Positions 36,870 through 46,971 of a stretch of 64,000 nt of DNA are shown in pieces. Positions within the stretch are counted from its first letter, which is position 1. Every line of letters begins with the position of its first letter. The stretch covers positions 112,817 to 176,816 of the forward strand of contig NZ_JAXBME010000012.1 of assembly GCF_033963835.1 (NCBI RefSeq). The letters run 5' to 3'. Origin of the DNA: Cytobacillus sp. IB215665 (GTDB lineage Bacteria > Bacillota > Bacilli > Bacillales > SM2101). The notes below the pieces were generated by a model. The model made no database searches. It was given only the letters and a program-made list of their open reading frames with translations, and was not told the origin of the DNA. The position numbers were made by a program, and so were the translations under genes.

Positions 36870-36908
36870 ATGAAAAAAGGTAAAAAGGTAAAAAGGCACA
36901 AAAAGTAA
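36870..36908 (+). CDS. Possible 12-aa Lys/Arg-rich peptide
   Basis: ATG 36870, with AAAGGAAG about 12 bases upstream, encodes MKKGKKVKRHKK and stops. An imperfect hairpin ending in TTTTTT lies about 60 bp further. This could be a real micropeptide, part of a small RNA, or a chance ORF. Confidence 0.2.
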   Translation: MKKGKKVKRHKK

Positions 36909-37092
36909 AACAATTAATAAAATTCAGAAAAAATAAAAAACGAACGATCTCGATAGAAAAGCGACTGTCCGTTTTTTAAAATATTTTTATTTGTTGTATT
37001 CATTCAAGTAAAAAGGTTAGTTTTGCTAAAATAGGTCGAAAGTCAATCCAACTTAAATCGTCGTGTAGGTCCCAAACTCTTATGATTGAAAA

Positions 37093-37788
37093 TCACTTGT
37101 TACATAGTATATGTTGAAATAAATGATCATCATCTAGTAATTTCACCATTTGCTCAATGTCATCAGTAACAAATAAATTAGAGATATGATGCTTCTCTAA
37201 AACCCAAGCGTTATACTCAATTTCCCAAACTTCAGGGGGATCACATTTTGCCCAGTACCGATAAGTATGTAAGTGATCCATATGCAACTCCTGAATATTA
37301 TAAACTAACATCATATATAGCATCGTTCTAGCTATATTACCTCTACTCACATGCGGAACAATCCATTCATTTTCATAGTCAATACCAAAATCAGTGTAGT
37401 TATGTGGTACACTCAATTTTAAGCGGTGTATAACGGTATCATTTTCAATATCAAATGTTAGGTGTCCTCTGTGTGAGTTGACTTTTTTATGTGCAGCAGC
37501 AAAGTTAAGAGGGTTTACAGTTGCACCTTTAATTACATTGACGTTAGCTTTTTTCATAGCTAAATATTTTTTCATAGTACTTTGAGGAAAGATATGTTCG
37601 ATACTATGTTTGTTAGTTTTTTGTAAAATGTCAATCTCGATCCCCGCGTAGACTGATTTAACATAACTATAGTCACTAGTAAAAAATGACCAAAAAAGAT
37701 CAAACTTGTTATTTCTTGATAAGGAGCTATAAAATTTATGGTGTGTATATACACCACCTGCTAACTCAATGAAGCATTGTTGATTCAT
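37093..37788 (-). CDS. Endonuclease I-family (His-Me finger) nuclease
   Basis: About 231 aa. The catalytic His-Me finger is visible as HSIEHIFPQS near 60-69, followed by family signatures NPLNFAAAHKKVNSHRG and RGNIARTMLYMM. These are the hallmarks of the endonuclease I (EndA/Vvn/YncB) fold. No signal peptide is apparent, unlike secreted members, so action inside the cell or non-classical export is implied. Second ATG at 37788 has better spacing from AGGAG than the ATG at 37794. It lies just downstream of metA on the same strand. Confidence 0.82.
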   Translation of the reverse strand: MNQQCFIELAGGVYTHHKFYSSLSRNNKFDLFWSFFTSDYSYVKSVYAGIEIDILQKTNKHSIEHIFPQSTMKKYLAMKKANVNVIKGATVNPLNFAAAHKKVNSHRGHLTFDIENDTVIHRLKLSVPHNYTDFGIDYENEWIVPHVSRGNIARTMLYMMLVYNIQELHMDHLHTYRYWAKCDPPEVWEIEYNAWVLEKHHISNLFVTDDIEQMVKLLDDDHLFQHILCNK

Positions 37789-37816
37789 TGGCATCCACTC
37801 CTATTAACAGGACTTG

Positions 37817-38725
37817 TTATTCCCAAATATAAGGTGTCTCTTGATATACATAATAATTAAGCCAATTTACAAATAATAAATTTGCGTGTGAACGCCAAGA
37901 ATGAATAGGTTGTTTTGTAGGATCATTATTTGGAAAATAATTATTTGGCATATGAATAGAGATTCCTTTCGAAGTATCCCGATCATATTCTTCTTTCAAT
38001 GTGTATTCATCATATTCTAAATGTCCAGTTAGAAATATCCTTTTTCCATCGTTTGAGGCGACGAGACAAACACCTGCTTCATCAGATGTAGATAAAATAG
38101 TTAAATTAGGAATTTCCTCAATTTCTTCTTGTTTTACGGTTGTATATCTAGAAACAGGTACGTTAAATATATCGTCGAAACCACGTAAAAGAGTAATGTT
38201 TTTATAAAGACGTCGATGTTGAAAAATGCCAGAACATTTCTTTTTCAGGGGGTATTTCTTTACACCATAATGATGAAAGAGCCCTGCTTGAGCACCCCAA
38301 CAAATATGAAGTGTTGATGTGACATTTGTAGTAGTCCAATCCATGATTTCCTTTAATTCGTCCCAATAATTTACCTCAGTAAAAGAAAGTTGTTCAACAG
38401 GAGCACCTGTAATGATCATGCCATCGAACTTTTTATCTCTAATCTCATCAAAAGTTCTATAAAACTGGTCGAGATGTGATTTTTTTGTCGTCTTAGATTC
38501 ATGTGTTGTTGGTCTTAGTAAAGTTATATTAACTTGTAAAGGTGAATTTCCTAACAGCCTTAGCAACCTTGTTTCTGTTTTTTCTTTTTCGGGCATAATA
38601 TTTAATATCACAATATTTAAAGGGCGAATATCTTGTGAATATGCCCTTAACTCATCCATTACAAAAATATTTTCCTTCTCCAGTATTTCTTTAGCTGGTA
38701 AGTTATGCGGAATATTAATTGGCAT
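37817..38725 (-). CDS. metA: MetA, homoserine O-acyltransferase
   Basis: 302 aa. Starts [15 protein letters not shown], the family N-terminus; AAGGAG is nine bases upstream of ATG 38725, so the longer frame to 38755 is rejected. Class I glutamine amidotransferase-like fold with catalytic Cys in HICWGAQAG and His in FLTGHLEYD. It acylates homoserine with acetyl- or succinyl-CoA as the first committed step to methionine. Which acyl group cannot be told here. No S-box riboswitch is seen upstream. Confidence 0.94.
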   Translation of the reverse strand: MPINIPHNLPAKEILEKENIFVMDELRAYSQDIRPLNIVILNIMPEKEKTETRLLRLLGNSPLQVNITLLRPTTHESKTTKKSHLDQFYRTFDEIRDKKFDGMIITGAPVEQLSFTEVNYWDELKEIMDWTTTNVTSTLHICWGAQAGLFHHYGVKKYPLKKKCSGIFQHRRLYKNITLLRGFDDIFNVPVSRYTTVKQEEIEEIPNLTILSTSDEAGVCLVASNDGKRIFLTGHLEYDEYTLKEEYDRDTSKGISIHMPNNYFPNNDPTKQPIHSWRSHANLLFVNWLNYYVYQETPYIWE

Positions 38726-38808
38726 CGGATCCAACTCCTTTATGTAAATATTCATATTATATAAACTATTAATAAATTATTCAATGAAAAATTGTATTCA
38801 CTTATTTA

Positions 38809-38994
38809 GGATTTTTATCGCAACATTGTTGCTATTTTGCAAAATAACAGGATCATTGGGTATATTTTGTTGCTAAATTTACTAAATTACGCATGCAACC
38901 TTAGGTTTTATACGGTTCAAAAAAAGAAAAAACGACTTTAACTGTAGTTATAAAACGAACTGGTTGTTAAAAAAACAACATTCGATACGAAACC
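38809..38994 (+). mobile_element. Possible decayed MITE-like element, copy 11
   Basis: GGATTTTTATCGCAACATTG then TTGCTATTTTGC resembles the family left end, and TTGTTGCTAAATTTACTAAA repeats the inner block. The right end AAAAACAACATTCGATACGA then AACC is loosely similar. No target duplication. Confidence 0.25.
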
Positions 38995-39196
38995 TAACAA
39001 TCACGAATAGGGTTTTTATTGTCTTTATCTTTAGCAGGAATGATTCGATAAAACGCTAGCCGTATTACAATAATAATCAATGCAATTTTAGTTTTTATTT
39101 AAATATAATTCACTTTTCTCTCTACTTGAATTATTAAGAAGTGGTACAATAAATTTGTAAAATGACTCATAAAAAGAATGAATATGGGGGATACAT

Positions 39197-40885
39197 ATGA
39201 GCACAAAAATGACAATTAAATCAGATATTGAAATAGCTCAAAAGGCAGAAATGAAACCGATTTCAGAAATAGCTAACCAACTTGATCTGACACGAGAAGA
39301 ATTGGAGCCATATGGTCATTATAAAGCTAAGATTTCTTTAAATGCTATGGATCGTTTGAAAACGAAGCAAGAAGGTAAAGTCATATTAGTAACGGCTATT
39401 AATCCTACTGCAGCTGGTGAGGGTAAGTCTACAGTTACAGTTGGACTAGGGCAAGCATTTACTAAATTAGGAAAAAAAGCAATTATTGCAATGAGAGAGC
39501 CTTCTTTAGGACCGACTATGGGGATCAAAGGTGGAGCTTCAGGTGGTGGCTACTCACAAGTTATCCCTATGGAAGATATTAATTTACATTTTACTGGAGA
39601 CTTACATGCGATTACTACAGCAAATAATACACTTGCAGCTATTATTGATAACCACATTCATCATGGGAATAAACTGAAAATCGATCAACGAAGAATCATT
39701 TGGAAACGTGCAGTTGATTTAAATGATCGGGCTTTACGTCAGGTCGTTATCGGGTTGGGTGGACCTATTCAAGGAGTCCCACGTGAAGATGGTTTTGACA
39801 TTACGGTTGCGTCCGAAATTATGGCTATCTTTTGTCTAGCAACAGATATACATGATCTCAAAAATAGGCTTTCAAATATCGTTGTTGCATATAATTTTGA
39901 TAAACAGCCTGTAACAGTTAGAGATTTAGGTGTAGAAGGCGCCTTGACCTTACTACTTAAAGATGCACTTAAACCTAATTTAGTACAAACACTTGAGCAC
40001 ACTCCTGCGCTTATACATGGTGGTCCTTTTGCTAATATCGCACATGGGTGCAACAGTGTTATCGCTACGAAAATGGCCTCTAAACTTGGGGATTATGTTA
40101 TAACTGAAGCTGGTTTTGGGGCAGATTTAGGAGCAGAAAAATTTCTTAATATAAAAGCGAGAACAGCAGGAATTGACCCTGCTGCTGTAGTTATTGTCGC
40201 TACGATCCGTGCGTTAAAAATGCATGGAGGAGTAAATAAAAATAATTTAAAAGAGGAAAACGTGTCTGCGTTAAATGCGGGGTTGGAAAACCTTCAAAAG
40301 CATATTGAAACTGTCAAAGCGTTTCGGTTACCGTTTGTTGTATCAGTAAATAAATTTGTCACTGACTCTGATGAAGAAATCAACTCTTTAATCGCTTGGT
40401 GTAATGACCAAAACTATCCTGTTTCCTTAACTGAAGTATGGGAAAAAGGTGGTCAAGGTGGTGTGGATTTAGCAGAAAAATTATTAGATGTCATGGAATC
40501 TAATAACAATCAGTTCTCACCGTTATATGACCTAAATGAGTCAATCGCTGAAAAAATTAATACAATTGCAACACAGGTTTACGGTGCTGAAAGGGTGGAA
40601 TTTACACCAAAAGCTAAAAAGCAAATTGCTCAATTCGAACAGCTGGGTTGGGATCAACTACCTGTTTGTATAGCTAAAACTCAATATTCTTTATCAGATG
40701 ATCCGACAAAGGGTGGCAGACCGAAAGATTTTACAATTACAGTTAGAGAACTAAAACCATCTATCGGAGCAGGATTCATCGTTGCTTTAACAGGAAACAT
40801 GATGACTATGCCGGGGTTACCAACAAATCCAGCTGCATTAAATATGGATGTAGATGAAGATGGTAATGCGGTGGGCTTATTCTAG
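39197..40885 (+). CDS. fhs: Formate-tetrahydrofolate ligase
   Basis: 562 aa, the usual length. P-loop-like ATP site [13 protein letters not shown] near 69-81; the monovalent-cation and folate regions follow ([30 protein letters not shown] near the C-terminus). It makes 10-formyl-THF from formate, ATP and THF, feeding purine and fMet synthesis. GGGGGAT precedes ATG 39197. Fits with DfrA later in the window as folate metabolism but they are not linked. Confidence 0.96.
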   Translation: MSTKMTIKSDIEIAQKAEMKPISEIANQLDLTREELEPYGHYKAKISLNAMDRLKTKQEGKVILVTAINPTAAGEGKSTVTVGLGQAFTKLGKKAIIAMREPSLGPTMGIKGGASGGGYSQVIPMEDINLHFTGDLHAITTANNTLAAIIDNHIHHGNKLKIDQRRIIWKRAVDLNDRALRQVVIGLGGPIQGVPREDGFDITVASEIMAIFCLATDIHDLKNRLSNIVVAYNFDKQPVTVRDLGVEGALTLLLKDALKPNLVQTLEHTPALIHGGPFANIAHGCNSVIATKMASKLGDYVITEAGFGADLGAEKFLNIKARTAGIDPAAVVIVATIRALKMHGGVNKNNLKEENVSALNAGLENLQKHIETVKAFRLPFVVSVNKFVTDSDEEINSLIAWCNDQNYPVSLTEVWEKGGQGGVDLAEKLLDVMESNNNQFSPLYDLNESIAEKINTIATQVYGAERVEFTPKAKKQIAQFEQLGWDQLPVCIAKTQYSLSDDPTKGGRPKDFTITVRELKPSIGAGFIVALTGNMMTMPGLPTNPAALNMDVDEDGNAVGLF

Positions 40886-40889
40886 TATT

Positions 40890-41411
40890 ATGAAAAATGG
40901 AATTATATTCGACCCTACCGTTTTTGAGAATCTAAAGGTTGTCCTTGAAGGAGAAATATATGATCTTGATTTAGATGGCACAATCGAAGTGATAAATCGG
41001 GATGATTTAGTTAATCTTGCCACGATGTCAAGATCTTATAAGATAAACTTTCAATTAAAAGACAGACAAGGATCACCAACTGCATACATGAAGCTATCTA
41101 TGGATGTCGCTAATCTTAGTAAAGAATTGCTACAAACACCAGGGCAAAAACCAGGTTGTAGCATAAGTATAGGGTTTTTACAATGTTCAAAGTCAGTTGA
41201 GGGTAATTCTGAACATGCTTTAAAAATCGTCCAAAGTGTGTGGGGACAGGAGTATATTTATCATCAAACAATATCACATAATCCAAGTGAACATCCAACC
41301 TTATACACGCATCGTACGGACATTATATTTGACCGTTTTATGTATGAAGAAAATATTGATGATTTGATTGAAATGATTGATTTTATAATTTGCACCCTTC
41401 AACAGTTATGA
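40890..41411 (+). CDS. Hypothetical protein (173 aa)
   Basis: Not recognised. ATG 40890 lies five bases after the fhs stop; only a weak GGTGGG is upstream, inside the fhs end, so coupled translation is plausible. The sequence is soluble, acidic, with alternating beta-type segments (LKVVLEGEIYDLDLDGTIEVINRDDL; SISIGFLQCSKS) and a helical C-terminus (NIDDLIEMIDFIICTLQQL). No catalytic motif is visible. Codon use looks native. Co-transcribed with fhs by position. Confidence 0.7.
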   Translation: MKNGIIFDPTVFENLKVVLEGEIYDLDLDGTIEVINRDDLVNLATMSRSYKINFQLKDRQGSPTAYMKLSMDVANLSKELLQTPGQKPGCSISIGFLQCSKSVEGNSEHALKIVQSVWGQEYIYHQTISHNPSEHPTLYTHRTDIIFDRFMYEENIDDLIEMIDFIICTLQQL

Positions 41412-41486
41412 AATTAAAGACTTAATAGAATTAATCATTTGATATACCATGAAACACCTTATACAATAGTAACAGGAGGGATAAAG

Positions 41487-41966
41487 ATGTCTATATACGA
41501 ATTTTCTGCATCAACAATAAAGGGTGAAGCTAAATCTTTACATGATTACGAAGGGCAGGTAGTATTGGTAGTTAATACAGCCAGTAAATGCGGTTTTACT
41601 CCACAATATAAACAATTGGAAGAGTTATATAAAACATATAAAGATAAAGGGCTTGTAGTATTAGGATTCCCTTGTGATCAATTTGGGAATCAAGAGCCTG
41701 GTGCTAACGAAGAAATTGAGAGCTTTTGCGAAATTAATTATGGTGTAACATTTCCGATGTTTTCGAAAGTTGATGTGAATGGAGAGAATGCTCATCCGTT
41801 ATTTACATACTTAAAAGAAGAAGCACCTGGAATTTTAGGTTCAAAAGGAGTTAAATGGAATTTCACCAAATTTTTGATTGATAAAGGTGGCAAACCTGTA
41901 TCAAGATTCGCTCCTAAAGTAGAACCATCTGCTATAAAAGATAATATTGAGCAGTTGCTAAAATAA
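41487..41966 (+). CDS. bsaA: Glutathione peroxidase-family thiol peroxidase (BsaA-like)
   Basis: 159 aa, thioredoxin fold. The peroxidatic residue is Cys (codon TGC) in NTASKCGFTPQY near 36, with the supporting Gln/Trp in GFPCDQFGNQEPG and KWNFTKFL. It is the Cys, not selenocysteine, form, which normally uses thioredoxin-type reductants. ACAGGAGG supports ATG 41487. bsaA next to metA/ypgQ/ypgR in B. subtilis supports the symbol. A strong terminator follows. Confidence 0.93.
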   Translation: MSIYEFSASTIKGEAKSLHDYEGQVVLVVNTASKCGFTPQYKQLEELYKTYKDKGLVVLGFPCDQFGNQEPGANEEIESFCEINYGVTFPMFSKVDVNGENAHPLFTYLKEEAPGILGSKGVKWNFTKFLIDKGGKPVSRFAPKVEPSAIKDNIEQLLK

Positions 41967-42004
41967 TTGAGCTATCGATTGTAATACAACCATCGTTATA
42001 AAAA

Positions 42005-42052
42005 GCTGCACCTTCAAAATAACAGTAGATATTTATGAAGGTGCAGTTTTTA
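42005..42052 (+). terminator. Terminator of bsaA
   Basis: CTGCACCTTCA (42006-42016) and TGAAGGTGCAG (42036-42046) form a perfect stem followed by TTTTTA. Confidence 0.85.
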
Positions 42053-42137
42053 TATATTTAAGTGAGGTTAAATAGGTTAAAAATTATCATTTGTGAAGTG
42101 GGGTAACACAATGCCCTACTTTAAATATAAAATTGTA

Positions 42138-42285
42138 GGTTGTTATCATATTGAGTTAAACAATAAACATCTACAAAACTGGTATTCTTGGCATCTTTTC
42201 TTCTTTACAACGATGGCTAACGTATAAATCCACTTTTAATGGTGCTAATTTGGTAACAATAGCAACAAAGTTTACGAAAAGTGCT
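42138..42285 (-). mobile_element. MITE-like element, copy 12
   Basis: 148 bp. Right end GTAACAATAGCAACAAAGTT then TACGAAAAGTGCT. It shares inner blocks (GGCATCTTTTCTTCTTTACA, GATGGCTAACG) with copy 5. Flanks AAATTGTA and AAGTTATA match at six of eight. Confidence 0.65.
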
Positions 42286-42399
42286 AAGTTATATGAGTTT
42301 TTATAAAAAATATCGATATTACAATAAATACTAGTTAGAAAAATATCTAAAGAATGTGAATAGCTGTGTTGTTCAATGAAGAGAAAGGATTGAAGGAAT

Positions 42400-43242
42400 A
42401 TGCTTAAAATAGCGTGGATAACGGATAGTTCAGCTTGCATTGATGAAGAATTACAGCATCACCCTGATGTATACGTAGTACCAATTTCAATTATCTTAGA
42501 TAATCAAGAATATCGGGATGGTGTGGATCTAACGCCTTATGAGTTATATAATAAATTAAAATCTTCAACTTCCCAACCGAAAACTTCCCAACCATCGGTT
42601 GGTCAATTTCTAGCATTGTATGAAAAGTTACAGTACAGTTATGATTACATTATTTCAATTCATGTTTCTTCGAAATTAAGTGGCACTTATTCTTCAAGCT
42701 TTCAAGCAGCACAACAAATCCAAAAACCAATATATATAATTGATTCGAAAGTTACCTCATATCCAATGACAGCTTTAATTTCTGAAGGAATTCGACTTAA
42801 CAGAGCAGGCACAGAAATTAATGACATCGTATCTACTATACAAAAACTAGTAGATAAAAATAAAATGTATGTAATAGTTGGTAGTCTTGAGCAGCTATAT
42901 GCAAGTGGAAGGTTAAATAGTATCCAATTCGTGGTTGGTAGTTTGTTGAAAATTAAACCGATCATCACTTTTAACAATGGTACATTAGCAATCTATGACA
43001 AAGTGCGCACAGAACGGAAGGCCTTACATCGCTTCCTTACTATATTGAAAGAAGAAATCCAAAACTCAAAAATCTCAGAAGTGTACTTATTATATGGATT
43101 ACATAGTGATAAAGCACAGGTATTAAAACGAAAAATAGAAAGTTTGTTTCCTTCGTTAAATGTACTTACGTTCCCATTTTCTACTTCTCTAGGTGTGCAT
43201 ACAGGTGAAGACACAATTGGAATTAGCTGGTTTAATAATTAG
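42400..43242 (+). CDS. DegV family fatty-acid-binding protein
   Basis: 280 aa. DegV domain: WITDSSACI at the N-terminus, the first-domain ligand loop TSQPS near 64-68 and HVSSKLSGTYSS near 89, and DSKVTSYP/GSLEQLYASGRL further on. Such proteins bind a fatty acid and pass it to FakA-type kinases (FakB role); no fakA is nearby. The last codons TTT AAT AAT TAG are affected by a mobile element: the stop's G is the first base of MITE copy 13. Without it the frame would read on YER and stop three codons later. Confidence 0.92.
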   Translation: MLKIAWITDSSACIDEELQHHPDVYVVPISIILDNQEYRDGVDLTPYELYNKLKSSTSQPKTSQPSVGQFLALYEKLQYSYDYIISIHVSSKLSGTYSSSFQAAQQIQKPIYIIDSKVTSYPMTALISEGIRLNRAGTEINDIVSTIQKLVDKNKMYVIVGSLEQLYASGRLNSIQFVVGSLLKIKPIITFNNGTLAIYDKVRTERKALHRFLTILKEEIQNSKISEVYLLYGLHSDKAQVLKRKIESLFPSLNVLTFPFSTSLGVHTGEDTIGISWFNN

Positions 43243-43394
43243 GCTCTAACTTTGTTGTTATTTATAAAAAACTACGATAATAAAAGGAAGTCTTGTATGA
43301 TTATCATCATATTATAGAAGAAAAAATGAGACGAAACTATTGTTGTGTCCATGTTTATTTATTTGGATGCAAAGCAATAACCGATGATACAGCC
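43242..43394 (+). mobile_element. MITE-like element, copy 13, with perfect 8-bp target duplication
   Basis: 153 bp. Starts GGCTCTAACTTTGTTG (a shortened family end) and ends GATGATACAGCC. The flanks AATAATTA occur at 43234-43241 and 43395-43402. The left flank is the 3' end of the DegV coding region. Inner block ATTATAGAAGAAAAAATGAG is shared with copy 9. Confidence 0.85.
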
Positions 43395-43462
43395 AATAAT
43401 TATGAAAGGTAAATACATATAGTTTTAATGTTGTTTTAAGGGACACATATGTGTAAATAAAG

Positions 43463-43645
43463 TTATAACACTAGTATATATTGCACTAAATGAGTAGAAA
43501 GTGCTACGCTTGCCTCAATTTTATAGCCTATACTTAATAATTGAGCTACAGTTTCAGCACAATTTGGATTGGTAGGCTCTATAGGTGCATGTAAGCTTGA
43601 GTGTAATGAAACGAATTGGTTTGTTGTTGGATTACAGACAATCAT
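43463..43645 (-). CDS. Probable small protein with unresolved 5' end
   Basis: ATG 43645 gives 60 aa, but the same frame stays open back to about 43747 and the extra 30-odd codons read like protein (PQKQTTIGTAWYGRHVI). The product has a compact, protein-like pattern: CNPTTNQFVSLHSSLHAP, then ETVAQLLSIGYKIE. No ATG/GTG/TTG with a ribosome site is seen upstream, so it is a gene with an unusual start or a 5'-truncated remnant. Family unknown. Confidence 0.4.
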   Translation of the reverse strand: MIVCNPTTNQFVSLHSSLHAPIEPTNPNCAETVAQLLSIGYKIEASVALSTHLVQYILVL

Positions 43646-43886
43646 AATTACATGACGTCCATACCAAGCTGTGCCTATTGTTGTTTGCTTTTGGGGAGGG
43701 TGTCGGTGAAAGCAATTGTTTTTATTTATCTGAACCAGATCCTTTCAATTTTTCTATCTACCTACCTGTAAACTAACAAAGACTAAACATGACGCATTAA
43801 AAGGGTGTATGAGCTCCAGTCAGTTTTGGGGACAACCATAATATTACATGTTCTATAACTAGAATAATTAACAAGTCTTTTAACAG

Positions 43887-44009
43887 GGCTGTTTTCGTAT
43901 AGAATATTGTTTTCTTTACTAACAAATAAACACGTATGACTGTTGAATAAAAACGATATTTTTATCTTCAATTATAGGAACTATAGCAACAAAGTTTACG
44001 AAAAGAGCC
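43887..44009 (-). mobile_element. MITE-like element, copy 14
   Basis: 123 bp. Starts GGCTGTTTTCGTATAG; ends CTATAGCAACAAAGTTTACG then AAAAGAGCC, a near-perfect family end. Flanks TTTAACAG and TTTACCCA match at five. Confidence 0.65.
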
Positions 44010-44223
44010 TTTACCCATAAAATAATATGAAATTAAGGGAAGTTTAAAAGCAACAAATATTACAAGAGAACCTTGATATTGTGTCGCACGAAAATTAAAT
44101 CTTCATTATTATATGCATGTTGCTAGTCAAATGTCCTTATTTAAAATGATTCCACAATAATCCTTCCGTCATGTTACAATGTGTTGAGAAAGCAATAGGC
44201 TTATGTCGGTTTTTTAAAAAATT

Positions 44224-44328
44224 GGCTTTTTTCCCACAGAAGTTGTTTTTCGTATACTTAAATATAGACGAGTAAATTGATGCTATCCTATATTAACCTC
44301 TATAGCATCAAAATTTGCGAAAATCGCT
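44224..44328 (-). mobile_element. Probable decayed MITE-like element, copy 15
   Basis: GGCTTTTTTCCC at the left and TATAGCATCAAAATTTGCGA then AAATCGCT at the right. A further internal-type block (ATTATAGAAGAAAATATGCT) lies just beyond at 44356-44375, so two copies may be overlapped. Confidence 0.35.
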
Positions 44329-44446
44329 GTATCATTAAATTGTCTGTTGCATTGTATTATAGAAGAAAATATGCTGTGGTTTTACTATTACAACAGACAA
44401 GTTATATAGTGTCAAACGTCCAATAATTTAAACAGGTGATATATAA

Positions 44447-45091
44447 ATGCATGCAGAAATGATAAAAATTACTGAACAATTTGTGAAATCAATATTAGTT
44501 GATGACCGAACTGGTCATGATTATTTTCATATACACCGTGTAAGAAACATGGCTTTACGTATTGGGAAAATTGAAAAGGCAAATCTTCTTATAGTTGAAA
44601 TGGCTGCGCTGTTACATGATACGATAGATGACAAAATTATGGATGATCCAAAAGCTGCAATTAAACACGTAACAAGCTTTATGCATTCAAACGGAGTAAG
44701 ATCTGTTGATAGTGAACATATAATGGATATCATTACCTCACTTTCGTTTAAAGGCGGAAATGGAGTTCCAATGAAATCGCTTGAAGGTCAAGTTGTTCAA
44801 GATGCAGATAGATTAGATGCATTAGGTGCGATCGGTATAGCTCGAGCATTTACATATGGTGGCTTAAAGGGACATATACTTTATGACCCTGACATACCGA
44901 TAAGGGAAAGTATGACGTATGAACAATATCGATTTGAGCAAGGTACAACAATTAACCATTTTTATGAGAAATTATTACGCCTTTCAGATAAAATGAACAC
45001 GGAAGAAGGAAAGAAGATAGCGCATCAAAGGCATGGTTTTATAGAAAAGTACTTAAAACAATTTTTTGAGGAATGGAATGGTCAACTATGA
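44447..45091 (+). CDS. ypgQ: YpgQ, HD-domain phosphohydrolase
   Basis: 214 aa. HD-domain metal ligands: H in HDYFHIHRV near 25-33, HD in AALLHDTIDDK near 58, and D in VQDADRLDALGAIG near 120. B. subtilis YpgQ is a Mn-dependent nucleoside triphosphate pyrophosphohydrolase, so nucleotide clean-up is the likely job. AGGTG precedes ATG. The stop TGA overlaps the ATG of the ABC-F gene (ATGA), so the pair is translationally coupled, unlike the B. subtilis arrangement. Confidence 0.9.
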   Translation: MHAEMIKITEQFVKSILVDDRTGHDYFHIHRVRNMALRIGKIEKANLLIVEMAALLHDTIDDKIMDDPKAAIKHVTSFMHSNGVRSVDSEHIMDIITSLSFKGGNGVPMKSLEGQVVQDADRLDALGAIGIARAFTYGGLKGHILYDPDIPIRESMTYEQYRFEQGTTINHFYEKLLRLSDKMNTEEGKKIAHQRHGFIEKYLKQFFEEWNGQL

Positions 45092-46971
45092 AATTACTAA
45101 CTGTAGAAAATTTCACAAAAAGCTATACAGAAAGAACGTTGTTCGAACACATATCTTTCAGTATAACGTCTGGTGACCGAATCGGGGTCATTGGTGTAAA
45201 TGGGACTGGGAAATCAACTTTGTTAAAGCTTATTGCTGGAGAAGAAATTCCTGATGAAGGTCAAATGATATGTTCAAAAGGCTATGCAATAAGCTATTTA
45301 GCTCAGCAACCAGTATTTAAAGAAAACCATTCAGTGCTTGATCAAGTTTTTCATGGTGATACGCCACTTATTAACTTATTAAAAGAGTACGAGCAAATTT
45401 TATTAAAACTAGCAGATGAACCGACAAATGAAAAAATCCAACAAGCGTTATTTACTACACAGCAACGTATGGATGCAATGAATGCTTGGGAAGCAAATTC
45501 AAATGCAAAAGCAATTCTAACTAAGCTCGGTATAAAAGATTATTCACAACAAATTGGGGAGCTATCAGGGGGACAAAAAAAGAGAGTTTCATTAGCACAG
45601 GCATTGATAGCAGAACCTGATTTGTTAATTTTAGATGAGCCAACGAACCATTTAGATTATGAAACAATCATGTGGTTAGAAGATTATTTAGCTAAGTTTA
45701 ATGGAGCTATTTTGCTCGTAACACACGATCGGTATTTTTTAGATCGAGTTACAAATCGTATCCTGGAGTTGGATAACGGTAACTTATATAGTTATTCAGG
45801 GGGGTATTCATCTTTTTTAGAAGGAAAAGCGTTGAGAGAAGAACAAACACAAGCTAGTGAGGAAAAACGTCAGAATCTATACCGTCATGAACTAGCCTGG
45901 ATGAAAAGAGGTGCAAAAGCAAGAACAACGAAACAAAAGGCAAGAATAAAACGCTTTGAGGAATTAGAAAATAGTAAATTTACATCAAATGAAAGTAAAC
46001 TGGATATATCATTACAATCTAGCCGTCTAGGGAAGAAGGTAGTCGAATTAGAAAGTGTTACCAAATCTTACGGGAACAAAAACATTTTAGTAGATTTTAA
46101 CCTGTTAATTAAACGGGGAGACCGTATCGGTATCGTTGGAGAGAATGGATCTGGAAAATCTACATTGCTAAATTTAATTACAGGAAAAACAACTCCTGAC
46201 GGTGGAAATGTCTCAGTTGGTCCAACTGTCAAAATTGGATACTATACTCAAGAGACCTTTCAAATGAATGAAAATCAACGGATCATTGAATATGTGAAGG
46301 AGTCAAGGGAAGTTATAGAAACGTTAGATGGTCACACAATTTCTGCTGCTCAAATGCTAGAGCGGTTCTTATTTCCGATGCATACTCACGGTACACCAAT
46401 TCGCAAACTCTCTGGTGGAGAGAGAAAACGATTATTTTTATTAAAGATTTTAATGGATGCACCAAACGTGTTATTACTCGATGAACCAACAAATGACCTT
46501 GATACTAAAACTTTGACAATATTAGAAGATTATTTAGATGAGTTCCCAGGTGTTGTAATCACCGTATCACATGACCGATACTTTTTGGACAAAATAGCGG
46601 AGCAAATTCTCGTTTTTCAAGGTGATGGACATGTGAAAACACACTTTGGTTTATACACAGCACTTCTTGAACAGCGTACTCAAAAGTCGATAGTGAAAGA
46701 ATTACAAAAAGAAAAAGAAGTTACGAAAAAAGAAAAGAAGCAAATCCGGAAGCTAACTTATAAGGAACAAAAAGAGTGGGAAACAATTGAAGATCGGATC
46801 GCTGAAATGGAGCAAACTTGCGAACATTTGACGCAACAAATTGAACAAACTGGAAGTGATTTTGAAACTGCTCAATCGCTAATGAAGGAACATGAGGATA
46901 CTACAAAACAATTAGAACAGTTGATGGAACGTTGGGAAGAATTATCTGAAGTCATAGAAGCAACTAAATGA
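45088..46971 (+). CDS. yfmR: ABC-F ATPase of the Uup/YfmR type
   Basis: 627 aa, two ATP-binding cassettes with no membrane segments: Walker A GVNGTGKST and GENGSGKST, signature motifs LSGGQKKR and LSGGERKR, Walker B LLILDEPTNHLDY and VLLLDEPTNDLD. An interdomain linker (about 240-310) is rich in Arg/Lys (KRGAKARTTKQKAR). The C-terminal coiled coil (about 545-627) is the ABC_tran_CTD of Uup/YfmR, which bind the ribosome and relieve stalling alongside EF-P. The start ATG overlaps the ypgQ stop. The frame to 45073 is discarded. Confidence 0.88.
   Translation: MKLLTVENFTKSYTERTLFEHISFSITSGDRIGVIGVNGTGKSTLLKLIAGEEIPDEGQMICSKGYAISYLAQQPVFKENHSVLDQVFHGDTPLINLLKEYEQILLKLADEPTNEKIQQALFTTQQRMDAMNAWEANSNAKAILTKLGIKDYSQQIGELSGGQKKRVSLAQALIAEPDLLILDEPTNHLDYETIMWLEDYLAKFNGAILLVTHDRYFLDRVTNRILELDNGNLYSYSGGYSSFLEGKALREEQTQASEEKRQNLYRHELAWMKRGAKARTTKQKARIKRFEELENSKFTSNESKLDISLQSSRLGKKVVELESVTKSYGNKNILVDFNLLIKRGDRIGIVGENGSGKSTLLNLITGKTTPDGGNVSVGPTVKIGYYTQETFQMNENQRIIEYVKESREVIETLDGHTISAAQMLERFLFPMHTHGTPIRKLSGGERKRLFLLKILMDAPNVLLLDEPTNDLDTKTLTILEDYLDEFPGVVITVSHDRYFLDKIAEQILVFQGDGHVKTHFGLYTALLEQRTQKSIVKELQKEKEVTKKEKKQIRKLTYKEQKEWETIEDRIAEMEQTCEHLTQQIEQTGSDFETAQSLMKEHEDTTKQLEQLMERWEELSEVIEATK

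Noticed and set aside
38726..39196. S-box (SAM) riboswitch for metA or folate-type leader for fhs
   Set aside because: No conserved S-box blocks or terminator/antiterminator pair are visible; the area holds only loose MITE-like similarities.
39769..40053. 94-aa minus-strand ORF inside fhs
   Set aside because: Antisense shadow of the well-supported fhs frame.
41571..41610. Selenocysteine in the glutathione peroxidase
   Set aside because: The active-site codon is TGC (Cys), with no in-frame TGA.
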